From assembly GCA_003388505.1 (NCBI GenBank), contig QQVO01000060.1:124001-188000 (forward strand): a DNA stretch of 64,000 nt, read 5' to 3'. The DNA is from Planctomycetota bacterium. Lineage in GTDB: Bacteria > Planctomycetota > Planctomycetia > Planctomycetales > Planctomycetaceae. Shown one piece after another: positions 55,391-63,704 of the stretch; the stretch's first letter is position 1; every line of letters begins with the position of its first letter. The notes beneath the pieces were generated by a model, which did not search any database, was not told where the DNA came from, and was given only the letters and a program-made list of their open reading frames with translations. The position numbers and the translations under genes were made by a program.

Positions 55391-58022
55391 GACGGCATCA
55401 CAAGACTCGGACTGGACCGGTTCGACGACGCGGGTTTATGACGCGCGTGATCTGGTGACGGTGGTCGCCAACCCGGACTCGAAACGCCTGACCTACACCT
55501 ACGACGCCGCGCGGCGACGGGAGACGTTGGTCGATCCGGACGGCGGGACGACGACCTACAGCTACAACGCAGCCGGACGCCGCACGAAGGTCGTCAACGC
55601 CCAGAGCGAGACGACCACCCTCGCCTACGACGCCGCCGGCCGCCAGACGCAGACCGACTTCGGCAACGGCACGATCACCGACATGACCTACGACGACGCC
55701 GGTCGCATGACGGCGATCGGCAGCGTCAAGAGCGGCAGCACCGTCATCAACCGCTTCACCTACACCTACGACGACGCCGGCAACCGGCTGGCCGTCGTCG
55801 AAGACAGCGGCGACCGCGTTACCTGGACGTACGACAACACGTACCAGCTTCTCAGCGAAGACCGCAGCGGCTCGAGCGGGTATGCGCACACGTTCACGTA
55901 CGACCCGGTTGGGAACCGGCTGACCAAGGACGACGGCACGGCCGTCACGACGTACACGTACGATGCCGCGAACCGCCTGCAAACCGCCGAAGACGGCAGT
56001 GGCGTCACGACGCACACGTTCGATGCCAACGGGAACGAACGGAGCATCGAAAAGCCGTCGGGCGACCTGACGACTTACACCTGGGACTACGAGAACCAGA
56101 TGTCGTCCGCCGAGGACCCGGCCGGCGATGTGACCACGTACGTCTACACCGCCGCCGAGCAGCGGGTCGAGAAGGAGACCGACGCCGAGACAGTCAAGTT
56201 CCTGTGGGACGGCCAGAACATCGTCCAGGAATACGACGACCTCGATGTCACCCAGGCCGACTACACCAACGACCCCCGCCCCGCCCCGCAACCGTACGGC
56301 AATCTCATCAGCCAGCACCGCGATGCGGCGTCGAGCTTCTACCACTACGACGCGCTGGGCAGCACCCGCTCGCTGACTGACTCTTCCGAAGTCGAGACGG
56401 ACGATTATGCGTACGAAGCGTTCGGGAAGGTGGCTGCTGGGACAGGCTCAACGACCAATCCGTTCCAGTGGGTCGGCGCGAAGGGCATCTACACGCAGGA
56501 AGACGACCGCCGCTGGATGCGGGCCCGCGAACTCGACGCGGCGTCTGGACGGTTCCTGAGCGAGGATCCGGCGCGGGATGACTCGAACCTGTACCGGTAC
56601 GTGGGGAACAACCCGACAAATGCGATCGATCCGAGCGGCCTGCAGGACGATCGCGCCAACATGTCGCCTGAGGAGCGGGCGCGTCTGAAGCGATTTCAGG
56701 AATTGGTGTCGCAGATCTATTCTCGCGAACACATCCCCGTAGCGACACAATTCTTCCGCAGCCTCTCAGCAGAAGACCAGGAACACGCGATCAACCACAT
56801 GCAGCAGGAGATTCTCAAACTCCAGCAATTCAACGAGCAGCTTCAGCAGCAAATCGAACTCCGCAATTCAGGCGCGGCGCAACTCTTGGAGAGCGTTGAA
56901 CACCAGGAACGCGCTGCAGAACAGAGGCGAGAATTCGCTCAGCAGCCGTGGTATGAGCGTGCCGCGGACCGATTCACGACAGCCTTCCTTGAAATGGGTG
57001 AGGCAGGTTTCGACAAATTCGCAACACTCCCGCGAACATTGGGATTGGAAGAGCCGGAGTTCATCGAGAGAAACCGGCGAATCCTCCGGGCCAGAGAGCA
57101 GCGCGAAGGCACCGGGCCACTGAGCCGATTTGTGGCGAGAAACGCTGCCGGGCTCATCGGTGAAGAGTTCAGCTTTGACATGCTGGCTGAGTTGGGCGCC
57201 GCCGGTGCTGAACAGATGCTCGTTGATGAGATTGACCGCATCGACGAAGCGTTTGCCTCAGGAGTGCTTGGTGAAAGCGTTGCGACCGACCTGCTCAAGC
57301 GTCGCAACCAGATGATCTTCGGGTTGGGAGCGCTTGAGTACGGCCGTGAAATAGCCAACGACCCAACGCAGCTTGCCAACATGGACGACTTCCTCGCCAC
57401 GGTGGAGGCGTCGCTGGAACATCAGCAGGGATTATTGGAAGATCAGATCGAGCGTGAAGGACGGCAGATCGGCGTTGGACGCGAAGCTCGTGCAGAACTG
57501 GAAGCCGTCAATGCGATGCTCGCCAACATTCCGGCCGCACGCAGACAGGCGCAAGACCTCGAAGGTCCGCTGAGCGCCATCATTGCGGGCTTCATGATTA
57601 TCATCGCCTTCGGGGCGGTAGTTCGGGCAGAAGACGACGAGTCCGGATCGTCCGATGGTGACATCAAGAGTGATTCCCCAAAGACCACCAACAAGCCAAA
57701 ACCACTCAGCGAGTGGCTCAAAGACGATCCCGAGTTGCTTGATGAGTTAAGAACGGAATTCAAGAACAATCCGGAATGGCAGGGAATTGACCCAGATTCG
57801 ACGCCTGTATTCTATCGACCAAAAGCCGAGGTGGATGCCATTCGTGCGAAACAGGGCGAAAGTGGTGGGCATCATCCTCATGGTCTAGCACTGGGCGGAC
57901 CGGAAGGGCAGACATTGACACCAACTAATGAGTCCATCACAAAAAAGAACCCACTGCACAGCAAGGCAACGGCCCTACAACGAAAAGTCATCAACCGCAT
58001 TAGGAATCAGATAGGTCAATGA
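55356..58022 (+). CDS. Rhs cassette 2: Rhs core with GHH/HNH-like nuclease tail
   Basis: 888 residues. The frame opens inside the immunity gene, but Rhs homology begins about 55405 (STTRVYDARDLVTVVANPDS). YD repeats run to about 375, and the core ends at SNLYRYVGNNPTNAIDPSGL (about 410-429). A long helical charged spacer (about 435-735) and a hydrophobic segment (about 737-757, PLSAIIAGFMIIIAFGAVVR) follow. The C-terminal part has G-G-H839-H840-P-H842-G, then ALGGPEGQTLTPTNESITKK, resembling the HNH/Endo VII toxin group (GHH/LHH type). No Hint domain. Predicted DNase or RNase; no start signal or secretion domain, so a displaced cassette. Confidence 0.7.
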   Translation: MIRQCGRQRWRETASQDSDWTGSTTRVYDARDLVTVVANPDSKRLTYTYDAARRRETLVDPDGGTTTYSYNAAGRRTKVVNAQSETTTLAYDAAGRQTQTDFGNGTITDMTYDDAGRMTAIGSVKSGSTVINRFTYTYDDAGNRLAVVEDSGDRVTWTYDNTYQLLSEDRSGSSGYAHTFTYDPVGNRLTKDDGTAVTTYTYDAANRLQTAEDGSGVTTHTFDANGNERSIEKPSGDLTTYTWDYENQMSSAEDPAGDVTTYVYTAAEQRVEKETDAETVKFLWDGQNIVQEYDDLDVTQADYTNDPRPAPQPYGNLISQHRDAASSFYHYDALGSTRSLTDSSEVETDDYAYEAFGKVAAGTGSTTNPFQWVGAKGIYTQEDDRRWMRARELDAASGRFLSEDPARDDSNLYRYVGNNPTNAIDPSGLQDDRANMSPEERARLKRFQELVSQIYSREHIPVATQFFRSLSAEDQEHAINHMQQEILKLQQFNEQLQQQIELRNSGAAQLLESVEHQERAAEQRREFAQQPWYERAADRFTTAFLEMGEAGFDKFATLPRTLGLEEPEFIERNRRILRAREQREGTGPLSRFVARNAAGLIGEEFSFDMLAELGAAGAEQMLVDEIDRIDEAFASGVLGESVATDLLKRRNQMIFGLGALEYGREIANDPTQLANMDDFLATVEASLEHQQGLLEDQIEREGRQIGVGREARAELEAVNAMLANIPAARRQAQDLEGPLSAIIAGFMIIIAFGAVVRAEDDESGSSDGDIKSDSPKTTNKPKPLSEWLKDDPELLDELRTEFKNNPEWQGIDPDSTPVFYRPKAEVDAIRAKQGESGGHHPHGLALGGPEGQTLTPTNESITKKNPLHSKATALQRKVINRIRNQIGQ

Positions 58023-58513
58023 ACAAGTCGTTTTCGGAATTAGAGAGTGCCTTGTTGGAGCGGGGCTGGACAGTGCAACGACGCCACGATCTTGCAATTG
58101 ATACTCTGGTCGCTTCAGACAGATACCCATGGTTACCTGATGATGTCATTGAATTCTTGAACACTTTTGATGCTGTAGTGTCTCCAAGTAGGAAAGCATG
58201 GTTCACTACTCGTGCAGAGTTGTGTGGCAGAACAAACTCGGCGTTTCGCTGGAACGAATGGGAGGAAGAATCGCTGTCCGTTGCAGAAGATGACACTGCT
58301 TGGCAAGACTCCATTCGCGCCTTTTGGAACAAGCACTTTCCGTTGCTCTTATCTGTGAAGTCCGGATATGCGTACGTGGCAATACGCAGCGATCTAAAGA
58401 TCGTCGCTGGCGAGGAGCCGGAATATGAGGAGACGACAAAAATTGCCGACAACTTTTCAGATTTTCTGCGGCTTCTTGTTGTTGGAGATAGCACTTTGGG
58501 TCGTTTGGTCTGA
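58019..58513 (+). CDS. SUKH-like (SMI1/KNR4) immunity protein
   Basis: 164 residues, starting in the ATGA overlap with the toxin stop codon. RYPWLPDDVIEFLNTFDAVV matches the SUKH pattern in which LP-x-x-x-x-x-F-L follows the first helix. Other SUKH hallmarks (FRWNEWEEESLS, then AYVAIRSDLKIVAG) fit the fold. Proteins of this superfamily neutralise many nuclease toxins, fitting the adjacent HNH-like tail. Base composition is lower in GC than the Rhs core. Confidence 0.7.
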   Translation: MNKSFSELESALLERGWTVQRRHDLAIDTLVASDRYPWLPDDVIEFLNTFDAVVSPSRKAWFTTRAELCGRTNSAFRWNEWEEESLSVAEDDTAWQDSIRAFWNKHFPLLLSVKSGYAYVAIRSDLKIVAGEEPEYEETTKIADNFSDFLRLLVVGDSTLGRLV

Positions 58514-58520
58514 CTGGTGC

Positions 58521-58634
58521 AGGCCCATCGGGTCTTGAGTAAGCGTGCCTTCGTGATCTTCGTAGGGTGGTCCGGCCGATCCCGGCCGGGTGCCGGAGGC
58601 ACACGATGATTGATCGTGCGGGTCCGATGGGCCT
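58521..58634. repeat. inverted repeat with nested hairpins (REP/BIME-like)
   Basis: AGGCCCATCGG (58521-58531) is the inverse complement of CCGATGGGCCT (58624-58634). Inside are GTGCC-GGA-GGCAC, CACGAT-GATTG-ATCGTG and GGCCGATCCCGGCC, with GTAGGG near 58563. Nested hairpins with a GTAG-type start are characteristic of REP sequences mobilised by RAYT transposases, and a RAYT remnant follows at 58655. Confidence 0.55.
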
Positions 58635-58654
58635 GACGTCCGAGAAGACAGGCC

Positions 58655-59005
58655 ATGGTCGAACGACGGGTCTACGATGACGAGAAGCACATCCACTTCG
58701 TCACGTTTTCGTGCGACCGGCGACGGACCCTCCTGCAGCCGGGCCGGGCAAAGCGAATTGTCATCGGGCAACTTGGCAGCCGCGTGGCTCGGCAGGACGG
58801 CCTGTGCACACGGTTTGTCATCATGCCTGACCACGTTCATGCGTTGGTCTGGTGTCCGGAGGTTCGGCAATTGAGCCCGCTTATGAACAAGTGGAAGGAG
58901 CAGACGTCCCGGCAGATCAAGGAATCGTACCGGACGCGATTCCTGAACTACTGGTCTCGGATTGCGGACGGCGATCCGATCTGGCGGATATCGACGCGCT
59001 GCGTG
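58655..59005 (+). pseudogene. REP-associated tyrosine transposase (RAYT/Y1 type), 3'-truncated
   Basis: The first ~112 residues match Y1 (IS200-like, REP-associated) transposases: HIHFVTFSCDRRRTLLQPGR, then FVIMPDHVHALVWCP containing the HUH metal motif H-V-H, and a C-terminal helix LMNKWKEQTSRQIKESYRTR ending GDPIWR. The normal tail with the YIHNNPV-type motif is absent. The frame instead runs into the right flanking repeat. It is therefore a truncated copy, likely inactive unless the flanking sequence was gained later. Confidence 0.7.
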
Positions 59006-59006
59006 A

Positions 59007-59177
59007 GTGATTCGGATGATCGGGTGCGTGGGCGGGGGCACGCGAAGGCGCAGAGACGCAAAGAGGGGTTGGGGTCGCTGGCGGGGGAATGTTGTCGGGG
59101 AGACGGGGGGAGGGGGGAGGACGGCACTGGCGGGACGCCAGTGCCACCCTTCGGGAGACGAGTTTCGGCAGTGCCAC
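59007..59177 (+). repeat. ~172-bp flanking direct repeat, right copy
   Basis: Matches 52004-52175. Its hairpin is a perfect 10-bp stem GGCACTGGCG-GGA-CGCCAGTGCC (59123-59145). It interrupts the RAYT frame. Confidence 0.75.
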
Positions 59178-59570
59178 GCCGCCGGCTGTGGAACTCTTTC
59201 AGAGTTCATGCGACAACATCGTCCACGGCAACCCAGGGTGGCGGGGCTGCGCCGCTGACGCTGGGCTGTGATTGTCGTACGCCTTCAGCGTACAAGCTGC
59301 ACGCGCGTGGACCGCGTTGACGCCGCCAGTGTGCGATCGAGTTGTGTGTTACGGACAGGGGTTGAGGCGGGGCTTCGCGGGCCAGTGGCTCATCCAGGCT
59401 GAATTGACGGGTGTCACGGGACTTGCCGGTGCGAACCAGAAAGGACTTCTACTCCGTGATGCACTGGCGGGACGCCAGTGGCACGCAACCGGTCAATTCA
59501 GGATTGAACAACCACTCGCGATCAAGAAGGGGACCACCGGGACAGGCCGGTTGGGGACCAATGGCGTTCG
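59178..59570. other. repeat-rich non-coding stretch after the Rhs array
   Basis: No gene supported. Holds a third copy of the CACTGGCG-GGA-CGCCAGTG hairpin (59462-59480), a GTACGC-CTTCA-GCGTAC hairpin (59277-59293) and a stretch with ACCCAGGGTGG near 59231 facing CGCTGGGCTG near 59259, which looks like another REP-type hairpin. Confidence 0.6.
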
Positions 59571-61376
59571 TCAGTCCGAATACAACTTCAATTCAGCGAT
59601 CCATTGTTGCAGGGACGTTTTGCGGGTGGCTTCCTCTTCGGGCAAAGTCAGTGGGCGGCCGCGGGCATCGAGGATGAGGCCGACTGTTCCGCCGCGGACT
59701 TCGCGCTCGACGGTTTTCCCGCTGCCGCCGCCGAGGTCGAAGCCGCGGGAGGGTTCGACGGTGACGCGGGCCGTTTCGTCCCGGCTGAGTGGAAAATGCT
59801 TCATCTGGCCGACGGCGAGTTCGCCTGCTTCATTCAATGAGTCCGACTTGATCTGATAGCGGAAGCACTTCTTCCCCGGTTTGCCGGCGCCTTTGGCGGC
59901 GATGCAGGTGCCCAGGAAGATCAGGCAGTCGCGCTCGAAGACTTCCAGGGCCGCCTGCGGATGGACCTGCGCGAGGACGCCGAGATGCGGCATCATGAAG
60001 ATGCTGTCTTTGGCGATCTCGGTGAATCCTTCCGGCTCGAAGGCGTCGATCATCATGGCGGTCGTCTGCTCCATCCGCGGCGCGTGCGAAAGGACGCCGC
60101 CTGAAGCGACGAGCAGATTCAGTTTCATGTTGTCGACGATCGTTTGACCTCCGGCCGCCTGAGTAAACGTATCGCCGACGGTCCGCTGTTGCTGCACGCC
60201 CTTGAGCGTGGTGGCGAATTCCTTGTGCTGGAGATAGGCCAGCCGCAGCGCTTCTCGGGCCACCGCCTGCTCGAAGACGAGCGCCTCGAGCGTTTGCGGG
60301 ATCGTCGTGGGGCGGATCATCTTGTTCTTGACGCGGTTGCGCAGTTCCCGCTCGTCCATGTCGAAATGGACCCAGCGGAGAATGTTGTCGAACCCGGCTT
60401 CCGCGCAGACGTTGGAGATCGAGTAGCTCATGCCCAGGTTGGCGCTGACGGTGCGGTTGAAGACGCCGTCGAAGACGCTGAAGACGTCGGTCGTTGCGCC
60501 GCCGATGTCGACGCCGACCGCATTGATGCCGCGCGTCTCGGCGATCTGCTGCAGAATGTTTCCGACCGCCCCGGGAGTCGGCATCACGGGAGCGTCGGTC
60601 CATTGCAGGAGCTTGTCGTAGCCCGGGGCGTGGGCCATCACGTGTTCGAGGAACAGGTCATGAATGGCGTCCCGCGCGGGGCCGAGGTTTTCGCGTTCCA
60701 GCACCGGCCGGATGTTCTCCACCGTCGACAGCGCCACGGAGTCGTCAAACACATCGGCCACATGCTGTGCGGCGTCTTTGTTGCCGGCGTAGATGACGGG
60801 CATCTTGTACCCGTGACCGAAGCGAGGCTGCGGCCGCGCCGGGGCGATCAATTCGGCGATCTGGACGACGTGCTGTACGGTTCCGCCGTCGGTTCCGCCC
60901 GACATCAGGATCATGTCGGGGCGCAACTCGCGGATTCGCTGGATCTGCTCGTGCGGCCGGCGTTTGTCGTTGGAGGCGATCGTATCCATGACGATCGCGC
61001 CGGCGCCGAGCGCGGCCCGTTTGGCGCTGGCGGCCGTCATCTCGCGGACGACGCCGGTGACCAGCATCTGCAGTCCTCCGCCGGCGCTGGAGGTCGAGAT
61101 ATAGATGTCGCAGCCTTCGCCCTCTTTCGCCGGCCGGATGAGGCGCCCTTCATCGTCGACGAGACGTCGTCCCGCGAGTTCGCCCACTTCAGTGGCTGCG
61201 TTGACGACGCCCACCGTGACGTCGGCAACCGGTTCTTCGACCGTGGTGGGCGCTTCGCCGCGATGCGTCTGCCGATAGTGCCCGTCGACCCTTTCGATCA
61301 GAATCGCCTTGGTTGTCGTGCTCCCGCAATCGGTGGCGAGGATGACGTTGATCTGATCAGGATCGATCTGCGGCAT
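59571..61376 (-). CDS. GlmL-like ASKHA ATPase (glutamate mutase reactivase family)
   Basis: 601 residues. The ASKHA motifs are clear: ILATDCGSTTTKAILIERVD (phosphate 1), GVDIGGATTDVFSVFDG (phosphate 2) and SGGVLSHAPRM (adenosine). Family patterns such as LMSGGTDGGTVQHVVQIAEL fit MutL/GlmL, the ATP-dependent reactivator of B12-dependent glutamate mutase. No mutase subunit (GlmS, GlmE) is in this window, so it may be orphaned or act on another mutase. No membrane segment. The start at 61376 (MPQIDPDQIN) is plausible. Confidence 0.85.
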   Translation of the reverse strand: MPQIDPDQINVILATDCGSTTTKAILIERVDGHYRQTHRGEAPTTVEEPVADVTVGVVNAATEVGELAGRRLVDDEGRLIRPAKEGEGCDIYISTSSAGGGLQMLVTGVVREMTAASAKRAALGAGAIVMDTIASNDKRRPHEQIQRIRELRPDMILMSGGTDGGTVQHVVQIAELIAPARPQPRFGHGYKMPVIYAGNKDAAQHVADVFDDSVALSTVENIRPVLERENLGPARDAIHDLFLEHVMAHAPGYDKLLQWTDAPVMPTPGAVGNILQQIAETRGINAVGVDIGGATTDVFSVFDGVFNRTVSANLGMSYSISNVCAEAGFDNILRWVHFDMDERELRNRVKNKMIRPTTIPQTLEALVFEQAVAREALRLAYLQHKEFATTLKGVQQQRTVGDTFTQAAGGQTIVDNMKLNLLVASGGVLSHAPRMEQTTAMMIDAFEPEGFTEIAKDSIFMMPHLGVLAQVHPQAALEVFERDCLIFLGTCIAAKGAGKPGKKCFRYQIKSDSLNEAGELAVGQMKHFPLSRDETARVTVEPSRGFDLGGGSGKTVEREVRGGTVGLILDARGRPLTLPEEEATRKTSLQQWIAELKLYSD

Positions 61377-61398
61377 GGATTACCTAATGCCGTTCGGG

Positions 61399-61593
61399 TT
61401 CAACACGGAGTCACAGAGGGGGCACGGAGGATGCACGGAGAGTCTTCTGATCGTATGGAGTCGGACTGCGAGAGGATAAGGAAACACCCGTCGAGTATCG
61501 AGGATAGCGATCGTAGATCATTGAGCAGGACTTGCCCCGCTGATCCTTCTCAGTCGCTCTGTGTCTCTGTGTCTCTGTGCCTCTGTGGTGAAC
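61399..61593. repeat. inverted repeat with CACGGAG/CTCTGTG arms
   Basis: The left arm (about 61399-61441) is rich in CACGGAG and CACAGAGG. The right arm (about 61554-61593) is four CTCTGTG-type units followed by GGTGAA. The arms are roughly inverse complements. The right arm extends into the 3' end of the following minus-strand gene and encodes its last residues. General design is shared with the repeat at 12357-12477. Confidence 0.6.
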
Positions 61594-61921
61594 CCTCCCG
61601 CGCACCCGCCTCCGCCTCGATTTGTTCAATACGGCGGCAGAGGTGCTCGATGGAGTCGCGGCGTTCGAGGAATTCGGCGAATCGCCGGTGCTCGTCTCCT
61701 TCGAGCAAAGCGCTCATGATCGGGTCGAAAAAGTGGAGGGTCTGCGCGCCGACATAGTTGAGGGGCCGCGACATCTCAAGGAATGCGATGGCGGGCGTGG
61801 TCAGCCTGCGCCGCACGATCTCGCGGCAGATCCGCTCCGCGGCGGCGAGTTGCGCCGGGGTCGGCGGGTCCTTCGTTGCGCTTTCGACAGCGAACGCGTG
61901 TTTGAGCCACTGAAACGGCAT
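61550..61921 (-). CDS. hypothetical protein, small soluble
   Basis: 123 residues. It begins MPFQWLKHAFAVESATKDPP at ATG 61921, has helices (AAAERICREIVRRRLTTPAI, then FLEMSRPLNYVGAQTLHFFD) and no membrane or metal motif. I recall similar small proteins in planctomycetes; function unknown. The last ~14 residues (GSPQRHRDTETQSD) are encoded by the CTCTGTG repeat arm, so the original stop may have been lost to repeat insertion. Confidence 0.6.
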   Translation of the reverse strand: MPFQWLKHAFAVESATKDPPTPAQLAAAERICREIVRRRLTTPAIAFLEMSRPLNYVGAQTLHFFDPIMSALLEGDEHRRFAEFLERRDSIEHLCRRIEQIEAEAGAREGSPQRHRDTETQSD

Positions 61922-62072
61922 CGGCGATGATCCCTTCGAGTCGTTCAGTCTACCGCGGTCGCCGAAGCAACTCGACCGCTCGGGCGAAAGGCCGGGTCGG
62001 TTGATACAATGGCGGGCATCTTGACCGCAGCGCGTTGCTGAACTCCAGATTTGACATCCAAGAGAACCGGCG

Positions 62073-62660
62073 ATGCAACACTGTCCCCTGAGACGACTCT
62101 CTCCGATTGTCATCGCGCTGACGAGCCTCGTGGTTTCCTGCCCAAGCGCTCCGGCTGAATCGAAGCCGCAGGAGAGCGAGGACGACGCGCAGCCGAAGTT
62201 GCAGATTCTCGACTGGGAGGAGTCGCAGAAACTGATCGCCGGGCACGAGGGGAAAGTCGTCCTCGTCGACATCTGGACGACGACGTGCGGTCAGTGCGTC
62301 GAGAGTTTTCCCGAATTTGTGGCGCTGCACGAGAGGTTCAAGGATAAGGAATTCACCTGTGTCTCGGTCAATTGCGATTATGACGGGGTGCAGGACAAGC
62401 CACCGGAGTTTTACCGGCCGCAGGTGACGGAATTCCTGCAGCAGCAGGACGCCCGGTTCGATCACATTCTGTTGAGCGTCCCGTTTATCGATTTTCTGGA
62501 CGAGATCAAACTCGATTCGACTCCGGCGTATCTGCTGTATGACGCCGAGGGGCGTCTGGTCCGGCGATTCGACAACGACGCGGCGAAGACCGCCGAGGAC
62601 GAGTTCTCGCTGGAGGAAATCGCCGAGGCTGTCGGGGCGCTCGTTAACGAGGCGCAATAG
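62073..62660 (+). CDS. exported thioredoxin-like protein (TlpA type)
   Basis: 195 residues. The signal sequence (LSPIVIALTSLVVSCPSAPA) may be a lipoprotein type. The thioredoxin fold follows: VVLVDIWTTTCGQCVESFPE carries a CGQC redox site (about 71-74), and LDSTPAYLLYDAEGRLV contains the cis-Pro loop. It should act outside the cytoplasm as a thiol oxidoreductase, for instance in protein or cytochrome maturation. It stands alone with its own upstream region. Confidence 0.8.
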   Translation: MQHCPLRRLSPIVIALTSLVVSCPSAPAESKPQESEDDAQPKLQILDWEESQKLIAGHEGKVVLVDIWTTTCGQCVESFPEFVALHERFKDKEFTCVSVNCDYDGVQDKPPEFYRPQVTEFLQQQDARFDHILLSVPFIDFLDEIKLDSTPAYLLYDAEGRLVRRFDNDAAKTAEDEFSLEEIAEAVGALVNEAQ

Positions 62661-62757
62661 CGTCGACATTCTCGAAAAGGATTTCCGAAAACGGTTCGTT
62701 GGAAGTCCGCCGCGGGACCGGTAGACTGGTGGCCTTGCGGCCGTTTGTGGACGAGCG

Positions 62758-63330
62758 ATGCCCACTACGTATTACAAACGATATCGGATGGAATTCGACT
62801 TCCGGCGCGGGCGGCGTCCGGAGGTGTTTCTGCCCGAAGGATACGAATGGGTCGCTTGGGAACCGTCGCTGCGGAGCGCGCACGCGAACGTCAAGTTCGA
62901 GAGTTTCCGCGGCGAAATCGACTCACAGGTGTTCACCTGCCTGAGCGATCTTCCCGGTTGCAGCCGGTTGATGCAGGACATCTCCGAGCATGAAGGGTTC
63001 CTGTCCGAGGCGACGTGGATGGTGCGGTCGGTCGGCAACAGTTTCCGGGAACCGGTGCTGGTGGGGACGATCCAGGGATTGAAGAAGAGTCGCTGGGCCG
63101 GGTCGATTCAGAACGTGGGCGTCGTGCCCGATCATCGCAACATCGGTTTGGGGCGTGCGCTGATTGCCAAGTCGCTGGCGGGCTTCCACCGCGCGGGGCT
63201 GCAGCGCGTGACGCTCGACGTCACAGCCGCCAATGCGCATGCCGTGCAGCTCTATCGGGCGCTCGGTTTTCGCTGTCTCTCGACAAGCTATCGCGAGGTC
63301 GAGACACCTGCGGTGACTGTTCTCGTGTGA
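62758..63330 (+). CDS. GNAT family N-acetyltransferase
   Basis: 190 residues. The GNAT core is in the C-terminal half: SIQNVGVVPDHRNIGLGRAL matches motif A (V-x-P-x-x-R-x-x-G-x-G/A-L) with acetyl-CoA binding, and ANAHAVQLYRALGFRCL matches motif B. The N-terminal ~80 residues may form a second, degenerate GNAT-like unit. The substrate is unknown; small amines or protein N-termini are typical. Confidence 0.8.
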   Translation: MPTTYYKRYRMEFDFRRGRRPEVFLPEGYEWVAWEPSLRSAHANVKFESFRGEIDSQVFTCLSDLPGCSRLMQDISEHEGFLSEATWMVRSVGNSFREPVLVGTIQGLKKSRWAGSIQNVGVVPDHRNIGLGRALIAKSLAGFHRAGLQRVTLDVTAANAHAVQLYRALGFRCLSTSYREVETPAVTVLV

Positions 63331-63704
63331 GAGTTGGCAGGTTGAAAACCTGTGCCGCTGGTGAGCGCCGCCTGCGTGGGCAAGTTGTTTCCCACGGCTG
63401 GGAAATCACGCTCCGGTCGCTTGAAAGGCCCCATACCATCTGTCATAACTCACGCTCCCGCCTGCCTTGACGGCCGGTGTGGAGCGATCTGCGCAACCGG
63501 GCGCGCCCGTCATTGAACCGGACGGCCGGGGTCGTGTGGGTGGGGGCGATGCTTCCTCTTCGTGTGGCCGCATGGTCCTTGGGGGGCCAGGGTTTTCGCG
63601 GCTCGGAGAGTCTCTGTGCAGAGTCCTCCTGCGTGGGGTCGTTTGCAGGGGTCGCTGGTTGAGGCGGCCGAAGACACGGTGAAACACGTGGTGGATCGAC
63701 CGGC
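63331..63704. other. intergenic stretch upstream of nuoH
   Basis: No gene is supported. A hairpin CAGGTT-GAA-AACCTG at 63338-63352 follows the acetyltransferase gene and may be a terminator or a REP-type sequence. Short ORFs here lack protein character. Confidence 0.55.

Larger units (their letters stand above)
52004..59177 (+). mobile_element. polymorphic-toxin cassette array bracketed by direct repeats
   Basis: The stretch carries two Rhs-C-terminal cassettes in tandem, each with an immunity gene, plus a truncated transposase. It is bounded by imperfect direct repeats (52004-52175 and 59007-59177). The two Rhs genes share a block of 254 identical bases (52413-52666 and 55986-56239) within a longer near-identical core, so recombination between them is easy. 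No complete Rhs gene with secretion signal is present in the window. The grouping is inferred from layout; no transposition end was demonstrated. Confidence 0.6.

Noticed and set aside
63467..63682. 71-codon plus-strand ORF before nuoH
   Set aside because: No recognisable pattern, and neighbouring frames are equally open in this GC-rich stretch.
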